Shown: piece by piece, positions 23,945 through 34,600 of the stretch | How positions within the stretch are numbered: position 1 is the stretch's first letter | Layout: every line of letters starts with the position of its first letter | From: Ilex aquifolium | Lineage: Eukaryota; Streptophyta; Magnoliopsida; Aquifoliales; Aquifoliaceae | Length of the DNA stretch: 64,000 bases | Assembly (NCBI GenBank): GCA_951799425.1 | Contig: OX637397.1 | Location: forward strand, 13,630,064 to 13,694,063 | Direction of reading: 5' to 3' | Notes under the pieces: model-generated | Seen by the model: only the letters and a program-made list of their open reading frames with translations | What the model was told of the DNA's origin: nothing | Databases searched by the model: none | Program-made: the position numbers and the translations under genes

Positions 23945-24900
23945 CTGTCACCTTTCCCTTTCCTGTCATCATTTTTATTTCCATGAGTATTCTCCCTTGT
24001 TTTCTTTTTCATGTATTGTGCTAGACTTGTTTACGAATTTGCGGTATAAGAACTCAAGAGTATATTGAATACACTTTCATTTGTATCTTTTCCTTTATCA
24101 CTCAAGTATGGTAGCCTTCTTGCCGATTGATCAGTCGTCGTCCAATTGTCATATCTGATTAAATATTGACCATTTTTTTGTTTAATATAGCATAATGCTT
24201 TTAGACATGAACATTTTTTCTAACGACATAAGTTTACAAATCCATGTAAATTAACTTTTAAGTACATATTTATGGCACTTATGTGAATTCTCAATAGGTA
24301 TGTAATTTTAAGCATATGAATTTTATGGGTTTTCACTTTGAATTTATGGGACTTAGATTATTAAAGTTTAATTTTCTCTATCTCTTCATTTAAATTTGTC
24401 TACATGATAATTTTCATATATGTAGTACTTTGTTAAGCATGTATGCAAAAAGACAGGTGTTTTAAATATACAGTTTAGACTTTCAGCTAAGTATTTGTCT
24501 ATAGTGTTTAATTTTTTTCCTTTTCACGATTAGTGTTCGATTTTTTTGAATTGCGTACTGCCTTCAGACACAGATTATCGCTAGTCTATATAATAAAAAA
24601 CATAGTCTTGCTTGCACAAAATACTACAACGATTTAATTCATGTAAAACCAACGACTTATATTATAATTTTAATTTTAATTTTTTAACTACAATAATTTA
24701 GTCTATTTACATTTAATATTTTAACCGCAATAAAAAAATGTGTTTTGCACCACGACACCCAATCATCAATTTTATATGACACATAAATAAAATGCTAAAT
24801 TATATTTACATCTTTGAGGTTTATCATTTAATTAGACAAATTCACTCACCTTTGACAAATAACACTGAGAGCCCATGTCAGTACCCTCAAACTAACGGTC
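23945..24900. other. AT-rich stretch, possible Helitron ends only
   Basis: Nothing coding is seen. At 24581-24600 a CTAG is directly followed by TCTATATAATAAAA, which looks like one Helitron's end abutting another's start, but neither has its partner end here. From about 24800 the sequence resembles decayed inverted-repeat DNA flanking the Harbinger insertion. Confidence 0.35.
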
Positions 24901-25620
24901 CTAAGAGCAACTCCAACAGGAGTTGCCATCAGGGGTGCCATCTCCATAACCGCTAAAATGGCACCCCAATTGCAAAAATTCGAACTCCAACAGAGGTGGC
25001 AAAATGACATCTAGGATTTTGGGATGGCATATTTGACAACTTTGGAGAGAGAATTGAGAGGTTGCAAAATAGCCGTTGGTGGCTACTGTTCCTCTCAACG
25101 ACTATATTCCACCCAAAATTTCTATAAAAATACAGAGAGAGGAAAGGGGAAGGAGACTTGCTTGAAATCGATTTTTGTACTGCTCTCAGAAAATAGCTTC
25201 CCTGAATCCTTGCCTTTGATATCGAAAACCCTAGCTTCCCTGAACCCTTGTCGTTGGTGTACTGCTCGCATAGCTCCATTGCAATTGTAAGTTGCAGAGA
25301 AGCACAGGGGAAGGGGAGGAAGGGGAAGAGGAAGAAGGCGATCTAGTAAGGGAAGAGGTAGGAACCGTTTTATTTAGGGGAAGGGGAAGGGGTTGTAATT
25401 TATAATTACATCTGCCCCCTATTCTTGTTTTAATTTATAATTTGTAATATAATTTATAATTTATAAATTGTTTATAATTTGTAATATAATTTATAAATTG
25501 TTTATAATTTATGGCAAATTATATTTGTTTTAATTAAGGGTAATTTTATTTATTTTTTAATTGATTATTTTATGCTCATTCTTTAAATTGATTATAATAA
25601 ATTTTTTTTTTTTGGTAGAT

Positions 25621-26668
25621 GGATTCGCAATTTAACGATTCTTTCATTGATTTGCTTATGAACGACACCGATTTATATGATGATGCTATGTAGATCAATC
25701 CCACAGTATTGACGCCAGTACAAAATGAAGCCGTTCCAAGAGTGAGAAAATCGCAAAGGATAAAGAACTTCTCTCTAGAAGAAGATAAATTAATTGTGTC
25801 TGCGTGGCTTAACACGAGTAAAGATGCAATTACTGGGAATGAACAACAAGGTGGTGCTTTCTGGCAAAGAATATTGCAATACTTAGAACTTCATGGAGGC
25901 AATCAAGAAGATCGTTCGCAATCTTCTATTAAAAGTTGTTGGACTGATATAAATGTAAAATGCATCAAATTTGTCGATTTTTATAGTCAAATTAAAAGAC
26001 TGCGACAAAGTGGACACACCGAGCAAAATAATGTAATGATTAAGCTTTTAATTTAGACACTACTATGATTTGATATTTGAACTATTGACTGAATAATTTC
26101 ATATGTTTTTCAGGTTGATGACGCAAAAGAAATGTTTGCTAAGATTATTGGAAAACCATTTCAATACGAGCATTGTTGGAATATATTGAAAATGGATTGA
26201 TAATCTCACCAGCAATAAGAGAGCAAAAACTCATTCAAGTGGTAGTCCTGCTGAATCAACTCATGTTGAATCTTGCTATTCAACTCTATATTTAGGGGAT
26301 GGCACTGAACCCTCGTCCACTCCCAACCTCGATAGGCCATTGGGCAGAAAGACTTCGAAGAAACAACTTAAAAACAAAGAGAAACAAACCAGTGTTGAAG
26401 CATCACTAGATCATCACCACTGGAATAAAAAAATGGAAGTGCAATGACAAAAGTTGAGCGACACGACAAAATTTATGCTCAACAGGAGATAGCATTGGAG
26501 CAACATCGTAGACAGTTATAAATTGAAGAAAGGCAGGTGCAAGAAATTGAAAGGCAGAATGAAATGAAAATCATGGAAACTAACACTACTAGCATGGACC
26601 CAATTTCTGCAACATATTGGAATAACCTGAAGATAGAGATTATGAAAAAACGGGGTTTTAATTTTTAG
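25621..26668 (+). pseudogene. Harbinger Myb/SANT-like (ORF1) protein, broken
   Basis: The reading starts MDSQFNDSFIDLLMNDTDLY and continues into KNFSLEEDKLIVSAWLNTSKD and a trihelix-like stretch with AFWQRILQYL and SIKSCWTDINVKC. A spliced intron (about 26032-26114, gtaatg...ttcag) precedes VDDAKEMFAKIIGKPFQYEHCW and a NAM-associated C-terminal region. This is the DNA-binding partner that Harbinger transposases need. An in-frame stop interrupts residue 25 or so, and a frame change follows after the CW motif, so the gene is dead. Confidence 0.8.
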
Positions 26669-26742
26669 TCGTTATTTATTATGTTGCTATTATTTTTTAA
26701 TTTATAGTCATTATTTATTATGTTGCTATTATGTATGAAAAT

Positions 26743-26936
26743 TGAAAGTACAACTTCAAATTAAAATTGGAATTGAAAATACAACTTGAAATTGAAATTG
26801 GAATTGAAAATACAACATGAAATTGAAATTGGAATTGAAAATACAACATGAAATTGAAATTGGAATTGAAAATACAACTTGAAATTGAAAATACAACTTG
26901 AAATTGAAAATACAACTTGAAATTGAAATTGAGAAA
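26743..26936 (-). repeat. Minisatellite between the two Harbinger genes
   Basis: Units of about 18-39 bases built from GAAATTGAAATTGGAATTGA and AAATACAACTTG/ATG are repeated around six times. The array lies between the convergent 3' ends of the Myb-like and transposase genes. It keeps both strands open and produces spurious frames. Confidence 0.8.
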
Positions 26937-26940
26937 ATTA

Positions 26941-27994
26941 TTAGTCGCCATGTCGTTCCCACAAATGCTCGATAAGATCTGACTGCAGTTGAGACTGAGT
27001 AACACTGTCTCTGATCTGACAATAGGTTTGCATGAAGTCTTCCAATTTTGGTGTATACGCATGCGACACTTCTACAGGCGGATTAGCATCACTTCCATCA
27101 AAGTCATTGTTACCAACATCTCCTTCATCCTCAATGACCATATTATGCATTATTATGCACGCTTTCATAATATCTGCAAGTGTTTCTTCATCCCAAAAGC
27201 GTGCTGGTCCACGCACGATTGCAAAACGGGCTTGAAGTACCCCAAATGCCCGCTCTACATCTTTTCTTGCCGACTCTTGTGCTTTAGCAAAATATTTTTT
27301 TTTCAAACCTTGTGGACAAAGAATTATTTTTACAAATGTCGACCAGTTTGGATAAATACCATCAGCTAGATAATATCCCATTGTATACTCATGGCCATTA
27401 ATTATATAGTTGACTGGAGGAGTATGACTATTTGCTAATAATGTAAAAACAGGAGACCTATCTAGAACATTTATGTCATTCAGCGAACCAGGAAGCCCAA
27501 AGAATGCATGTCATATCCAAAGATCTTGAGAAGCCACAGCTTCTAAAATGATTGTTGGTTCATGACAATGACCAGTATACATACCTTGCCACGCGGTGTT
27601 CCGTAAGCAAGAATTCTATAAGCAGTTGTTATCCTTTGAAGGGATGACAAACCGAGAACTCCAACGGCATCTGTTGTTTGGATGAAGTATGGATCGTGTT
27701 GTTCAACCTCATTTACAATTCGGAGAAAAAGAGGACGACTCATTTGAAACCTCCTTCGGAAAAAACCTCATATACACAAGGGGTAGCAAAATAGTCATGA
27801 TAGAGTCTTTCGTTACTTTCAACTCTACCACAATTAACTATTTTGTGGCCTGGAACGGAACCACGATGCGATCTTATCCGTCCCTGACTAGACCCTTCTG
27901 ACCTTCTAGTTGCAACATACAACATATCCAAGTCATCATTATCTTCTTCTTCAATATTGAGGATCTCTCCTAAAATATTAGGATAACGATTCAT
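26941..27994 (-). pseudogene. Harbinger DDE transposase, broken
   Basis: In order on the minus strand: an N-terminal part with ILNIEEEDNDDLDML, the HTH region (MSRPLFLRIVNEVEQHDPYF), then the nuclease core with LNDINVLDRSPVF (first catalytic D), GYYLADGIYPNW (second D) and KDVERAFGVLQARF (E), and a C-terminal ADIMKACIIMHNM. The region between the HTH part and the core, including the usual GSLDCMHW stretch, is missing (about 70 residues), and there are frame changes and at least one stop codon in the core. It belongs with the Myb-like gene in the same element. Confidence 0.88.
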
Positions 27995-28297
27995 ATAGCT
28001 TGACGAATGAAAATATGAAAGGATAAATAGTGAAAGAGAAATGAGATATTGAATTTATAGAGAGAATGTAAGATAGATGGATAAAAAATGAGAAAAATGA
28101 TCATATTTATAGACGAATTATACTCTTTTTAATTTTTATTTTGGCGGTTAAATTTTCAAATTTGAATTTCAACGGTTGAAATTTGAAATTTGAATTTCGG
28201 CAGACAAAATTTGAAATTTGAAATTTGAAATTTTTACAATAAAAATATATCCGTTAAATTGCGATTGTTATGAAAACTATACCCGTTAAAATATAAC

Positions 28298-29379
28298 TGA
28301 TTGAGGTCCAATAGTTACATTTATCATTGGGAAAGATTAATTATTTAGTCATGAAAGTATGATAAATGTGGTTAATTAATTAAAGAATAGTTGTTATGTT
28401 AATTGTGTATATTTTGCAGAGGAATAGCATCAGACTAGGAGAAAGTAAGGAGAGATGGAGCATAGCTGAAGAGGAAAGGCACTGGAATACGCGTCCGGAC
28501 GGGAGAACCTTATGCGTCCGGATGTAAGTGGCAGAAAGGTGAGGAGCTGAGGAAAGAGTATACTGGAAGTCGCGTTCGGACGGTTGAAGAACACGCGTCC
28601 GGACGTGTGTGGGTAATCTGCCAACGCCAGACTAAGAGTTTCACTCCAAGTCAATCTTTTTGGGGAATAAAGTATAAATAGGAATGGAAGAACTTGTAAT
28701 AAAGATCGTTTTGTTTTTGGGAAGAATTCTTTTATTACTAGTTTATTTTCTTGATTAATGATGTCTGGCTAGAAGGCTGAACTAGGGCTAAGGGAGAACT
28801 TCTCAATGAAGTACGGTAACGTTATTTAATTTGTTTTGAATGATTTATGATATTTTGTTAATTTTACTTCTAATTTCCTAGCAAAGTTTTTGCTTTGTAA
28901 AAATCCTTGAGTTGTTGTGTCATGTACATCAATTGCTTGAATTTCCCTGCGAGTAAATAACTGGTTGTTCCACGCTTGAGGTAATTATCATTATTTCATA
29001 AAATAATATAATTGGACGGTTATTCAGGTTCCTGAATAATCCGTTGATTATAACTTTTGGTTCTCTTAGTTGATTTGTTTCTTGAATCAACTGACATCTG
29101 ATTCTTGGTTCAAGTTAAAGTTTGATTCTTCAATCGTTATCGTATGGAATTGAGAGGGGGATACCCGATGCTCTAGTATATTTATTATCTTGTTTAATTA
29201 CTCAAATCACTTTTCTTCACTTGGCACATCTTTGAACTGCTCATATATTTTTAAACTTGTTTTAGTTTTTGTGTGATTGTTGTCTTGTTACAATTCCTTG
29301 AGGGATCGACCTCGGTATTCCGAGAATTATATTACTTCGCTCAACCTGCGCTTGGATTTACAATATTAAAGTTGAAGCA
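28298..29379 (+). mobile_element. Solo LTR inside the Harbinger element
   Basis: A 1082-bp block starts TGATTGAGG, ends TTGAAGCA, and is flanked by an exact 5-bp duplication ATAAC at 28293-28297 and 29380-29384. It has a TATA-like AGTATAAATAGG near 28670 and, near the right end, the 'gatcgacctcggtattccg' type of motif common near the 3' ends of plant retrotransposon LTRs. No internal region remains. The clade is not certain; gypsy is more likely. It is younger than the Harbinger insertion. Confidence 0.75.
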
Positions 29380-29559
29380 ATAACCGTTAAATTTAATTAT
29401 ATTTTTTAATAAAAAACATTGAAATATTAAAATGGCACCCCATTTTGGCACTTACCATTGGAGCAGAAACACTGTTCAGGGGTGCCAAAACACTGTTCAA
29501 GGTTGTAAAATGACATTTGGCACCCCATTTTTGGCAACTCCCCTTGGAGTTGCTCTAAT

Positions 29560-30470
29560 AGAAGGTGTAAAATGACTATTTTACCCTTTAAAAAATTGAA
29601 CAAAATCTACCACAATTCAAAAAAAACCTCCCAGGCCAAAAACTCGTATTCAAACCCAAATTGAATACATAGTAGTTGCACCCTTTCACTCTCCACCACC
29701 AGCACTGCATCACCCTCTCTAATTTCCTCCTCTGTTTTTAGCATCCAGCCCTACCCACCACTACAGGCAGCCCCTTTACCCACCCACAGATTCCTCATCA
29801 ATCCAAACCCAGTGCTAGTAATATCATTTGGGTCTCAAAGAGAGAGAAAAAGATTGACCTAAATGTAGTTGATTTAAATGAATAGAGTCGAATGGTTGGG
29901 GGGCATTAAATCATTTGTGGCAAAAGAGTGTAATCGATCCAATGGTCATTGCCTTCATTTGTGACTCCGTCTATTGAGATTGATGTAGCAATTCCTGATT
30001 TGGTTATGATTTATTTTGGTTTAGTTTTTGCTTGGGAAAGTTGTGAGAGAGATGCTTGCGATAGGGGTTGGGGCGGTTGGGGTTTTGGGTACTGTATGAT
30101 GCAAGCCCAAATTGGGCAAGGTGGGGGAGAGGGGAGATGATGATGGTGGTAGCCGGTAGCAATTTAGGTTGTGTGGGTCGGGATGGAGCGGTGGGAGTGT
30201 GGGTGAAATGGGGGAAAGAGTATTTTTGAAATAAAATTGTCTTATTTGGGCTTGAAATGAAAAGATTAAAAGATTAAAAAATTACTAGATTTTTATAAGA
30301 TTTTTTATGAAATAAAATAAGGGTAATATGGGAATTTCATAGAAAATATCTGTTGATATGATCTAATTTTAACATGTTCAACGAATGTTAATAAGAAAGG
30401 TACTATGTGTTACACACGTATAAACTTAAAAGAATTTTGGCGTCATTTTTCAAAAGTGAGGGAGTCAAGT
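29560..30470. other. Stretch right of Harbinger, possible old MULE arm
   Basis: The sequence near 30430-30480 is weakly complementary to that at 24795-24870 on the other side of the Harbinger element ('ctcactcacctttgacaaataac' against 'tcatttttcaaaagtgaggga'), suggesting that Harbinger sits in an older inverted-repeat element. Only a 63-codon chance frame is open (29949-30140). Confidence 0.3.
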
Positions 30471-30480
30471 GAAAAACCTT

Positions 30481-30920
30481 AGGGTCCTGTTTGGTATGTT
30501 TTTTGGGAGGGGTTTGGATTGGTTTGTCCAAACCCTTCCAAACCTAAAGATTAGATTCAAAGATGAAATTAATTTAATGTTGTCCATACTCATGTTTGGT
30601 ATGCGTAGAGATATATGACTATTATGATAATATATTTGTATATAAATAACTATTTTGTCCCTTAACCAATTTAATATTAGGTATATAGGATATATGTGGG
30701 GTATAAATGTCATTTGGATGTTAAACTCATTAATCCACATATGAAACTCACCCCTCGAGTTTCAGGAAACCCATGAACTTGAGTTTCATGACCGAGTCTA
30801 AATCGGGCTGAGTTTCAAACCCTGGGCTAGATGTGTATTTGTCAAACATGGATTTTATAGGTTTATTCTCCAACCCATGTTCCAAAACTCCCCCAAGCTT
30901 ACATACCAAACCTTTAAGGG
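30481..30920. mobile_element. Possible MITE with TTTGGTATGT ends
   Basis: The left part reads CCTGTTTGGTATGTTTTTTG and the complement of the right part reads AGGTTTGGTATGTAAGCTTG; the two stay similar for about 35 bases (…GGGAGGGGTTTGGA against …GGGGGAGTTTTGGA). Flanking duplications were not resolved and the exact ends are uncertain. No coding sequence. Confidence 0.4.
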
Positions 30921-31399
30921 GCTGATTGGTAAAGGGGGTTTGACAAGACGAGTTTGGGAAAAATAGTCCAAAAGACTTCCAAACTTCATATTTGGATTGA
31001 AAATTCATTCATGTGTTTCCAAACCTGACTCGCAACTGGTCCGAATATTAAACTCATGATCATGAGTTTCGTCAAACTTAAGAGGGAGATAGGTTTGGGA
31101 AGATGAGTTAAGAGGTTAAGGATGTAAAAAACAATTATACCTCTTATCATGAGTACGAATTAGATTGATCATAGGTAAAATAATTATTTACAGGACAAAT
31201 AATTATTAATAATTATAATATATTTATGAGTCTTGTACGTATATATATTATATACTAAATATGAGTATAAATTAAATTTAATATAAAATTTCATCTTTAT
31301 TTGAAAAAATTCAGAGAAGGGAATTCAATTTCTCCCAAACGCACACGCAAGCCCTGTAGGGATGTGAATGTACCTAGTCCAATTCATCCAAGATCAATT

Positions 31400-31690
31400 A
31401 GTTAGTTCGTACCACTCCCTCCCAACAGTCAACTTCCACCACCAACCTTCCACTTCAATCCAAAGCACCCAAACTCACACGCAGCCACGTGTTCGGCCCA
31501 GATGACGGAAGACACGTCCCACTAAAATTTCCTTCTTTCGAATGTCCTTTCTGTCACTTTTATAACAGCACTCTCTCTCTGGTTTTGGAAGTAATCGAAA
31601 AGAGAGAAAATATAATCTATTCTCAGGAAATTTATTCCATGGAAAAAATCTTCTGAATTTTCCCATTGATTTTATCGGCAATCAAGCACC
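31400..31690 (+). promoter_or_regulatory. Probable SEC promoter and 5' leader
   Basis: A G-box CACGTG (31486-31491) with a second ACGT core close by (GACACGTCC, about 31511), a TATA-like TTTTATAAC (about 31558-31566) and a CT-rich Y-patch (CTCTCTCTCT, about 31571-31580) lie in the usual order upstream of the SEC ATG at 31691. The leader would be about 100 bases. G-boxes are bound by bZIP and bHLH factors, hinting at light or ABA input; this is inference from motif presence only. Confidence 0.45.
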
Positions 31691-34600
31691 ATGCTGTCGT
31701 TGCAGACCGATTCACGGCAATTCAATTTGCAGCAGAAGCAACAACTGCAGGTTTCTAAGAGTCCGTACAATGGCGATCAGCGTGACGATTCGTTTCGGTT
31801 GCATTCGGATTCCGCTTTGCCTTCGTCGAAACTCAAGCTCTCTCAGCCCTTGGAGTCCCGTGAGGGTTAGAATTTTTTTTTCCTTAATTTTTTGTTTTTT
31901 TTTTTTGTCACTTTTCAGTGTTTAATACTTAATATGAACTGAATATAATTGGAAATTGATGTTTTTAGGGATGATTTACTGAAATTTTTGTGTTTTGGAA
32001 TCGATATTTTGAATAATTGAATTGTTTGGCATAAAGCAGTTTGGCTCGTGTTATTAGGACTTCCCCAGGACTAGATTCCATCACTGTTTCTTGGTGGGGA
32101 CGTACTTGAATAATTTAGCACTCGTTTGGATCGATGTAGGATGATGATCTAGAATCGAGAACCTAATGCTCGAGAAGATCGGAGCCCTGTTATTTATTTA
32201 TTTTTTGTGATTGAAATCCGACTTTTTTTGCTAGTTTTCTATTTAACTTCTCTTCAAAAAAGAAAAATCAGTTCAATTTATATCTTTTCATATTTTTGCA
32301 TCCCCTCCCCTGGCCCGAGTACTGCCACTCCATATTTCAGTTGAATAGTCAGTGACACATATTAGTAGTACAGTTCATAAGTTTGGAGACCAGTGTAACA
32401 GGGGGAGGGGGCCACAGGAGTCTGTCTCCTATTGATATTCTGAATGTGAGGATTGGGTATTTTTCTATTGTATTGACTTGCACTCATGATTCTGGAGTGA
32501 TACTGAAAAGAAATTTTACTTTTTGGTGGCTGTGTAAAATTGCTCCTTGTTGATATCAATTGAGATGTCAACATTTTCAGATAATGTAAGGGATTGAGAT
32601 GTCAAAATTTGGGGTTTCATCCACGCGGTATAGATTTTCTATCTGATCAATTAAGCTTCAAATGTCTTGAGTCATGTGGTCTGGATCTTTTGGAGTCGGT
32701 GCATAGTCAAATGTGTGCACCTTTACACCTAGAAGGCTAGAACCATCATATGCATGAGATGTAACCTCATGAGAATACTTTTTATTTCTTTGCCCTCAAT
32801 GGGGAATGATTAGCAATTTTTCTTTTGCTTTTATGATTTTATTTTTATTTACAACATATCTTGTGTCATCCTTCCTCTCTGGGTAATTCAAAAGGTTTTT
32901 GTTACATATTGTTTTCTGCTCCCTTTATTTAATAACCCTTTTCCTTTATCCTTTTATAACTATATGTTGCCCATCATTTTGTATCATGCCTTGCATTTTT
33001 ACATTTGAAATATGTTAATGTTGATGGAAGCTTGTTGGATATAGTATGAGGTCTAATCAGATATCAAGTACAAGGTTTTAAACCCTGGCGTGGTATGGTT
33101 CATTGTGGCATAGATACTAGCCAGTTATTTCAAATAAGAGGTTCATTGGAGGAAAAAAGCTTGTTTCGAATAGCACATGCACTTCTATGGTGGAGTCGTA
33201 TCCATTTCATTCATATTAAGTGGACTGTGGACCTGAGTATGAGTGCAAGTTTTGGCCTGTATGGGAATGTGCCCTAGCATTGGATTCATCTAATCTCCAA
33301 ACCAAGGATAAAAGACCACAGATGCACTGAGATATTCGTTATAATGAATAATTTTCTTTATTTCCTATTTTAAAATGGTATTTTGTGTAATCTAGAGTGT
33401 GCAAAGCTTATACATCATTCATTTTAAAAGCAATTATACAATGAAAGGAACTTACCGAGATGTTTATATTTAGTATTCTATCTTAGTCTTAAATTGTTGC
33501 ATTTCCTTGTGAGAAATATCACACCCATATCTCATAGCTTTATCTTGTTATCAAGTGTTCCACAAGGGTGCTTGATGCATATAAGAGAACTAGTTATTGT
33601 CCGTGCTTGAAGGTACGGAGTAATAAAAAAAAGGGTCAACAATAAACATATTTATATTTACACTTAAAATCAAATCACAAATATAAAGGAGAGAGAGAAA
33701 TGAATTTAAGTATCAGATGTAATGGGGGTGAGCGGTGGTAGTGGTGGTGGACGGCAGTGGTGGTGGTGGGAGACGGTGATGGTTGTGGTGGGTGGCGACG
33801 ACTGTGGTGGTGGTGGCAACCGTGGGTGGCAACGGTGATGGTGGTGGGTTTTGGGTGACGATGGTGATAGTGGTAGACATGAGTGACAGCGGTGGTGGTG
33901 GTGGTGGGGCGACGACGGTGGTGGACGATGACGATGGTAGTTGTGGGCGACAATAGTGTGATGGGTGGTGACGAATGGTGGTGGTGGTGGGGGGTGGGTG
34001 ACAGTGGGTGGCGGCAGTGGTGGGCGATGACGGTTGGTGGTGGTAGGTATGGTGGGGTGGGTAATAGGTATGGTGGGGTGGGTAATAGTGGCTGGCGGCG
34101 ATAGTGGGTGGTGATGGATTGTGGTAATGGGTGTAAACGGTGGGCGACGATGGTAGTGGGATGATGGTGGTGGTAATGGTAATAAATATAAAAATGAGAT
34201 GACGATGATAGTCGGGGACGACGGTGGTAGTAATCGGTGGTGGTTGGCGATGGTGGTGGGGGTAACGATGGGGCAGTGAGTGGGGTGGGGGTGTAGGTGG
34301 GGCTGTGGCGGTGGTGGGGCAGTGGTGGTAGTGGTGAAGGTCGTGGGGGTGGTAGTGGTAGGGGTGATGGTGGGACAGTGACGGTGGTCGTAGGGTGATA
34401 GAATGACAACAGTGGTGGTGGGGGTGGGGGTAGTGGGGATGGTGGTGGTGGGGTGTGAGGCGGCGGCGGTGGTGGTGGTGCTGTGGGGGTGTGGGCGATG
34501 GTGATGGGGCGGCGGCGGTGGTGGTGGGTGACGACAATGGTGGTGGGTGACGACAATGGTGGTGGTGGTGGTGGTTGTTGTGGCAGAGATGGTGGTGTGA

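Larger units (their letters stand above)
24905..29555. mobile_element. Pong/PIF-Harbinger transposon, broken
   Basis: The inverted ends, GAGCAACTCCAACAGGAGTT at the left and the complement of GAGCAACTCCAAGGGGAGTT at the right, are flanked by the 3-bp duplication TAA (24902-24904, 29556-29558), as expected for Harbinger. It holds the two usual genes, convergently arranged: a Myb/SANT-like DNA-binding gene on the + strand and a DDE transposase on the minus strand. A solo LTR (28298-29379) sits between the transposase start and the right end; without it the element is about 3.56 kb. Both genes are damaged, so the copy cannot move on its own. Confidence 0.9.

Noticed and set aside
26717-27062. 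Frames of 88-114 codons rich in Phe/Gln/Ser (FQFQ, FSIS)
   Set aside because: They are readings through the minisatellite between the two Harbinger genes.
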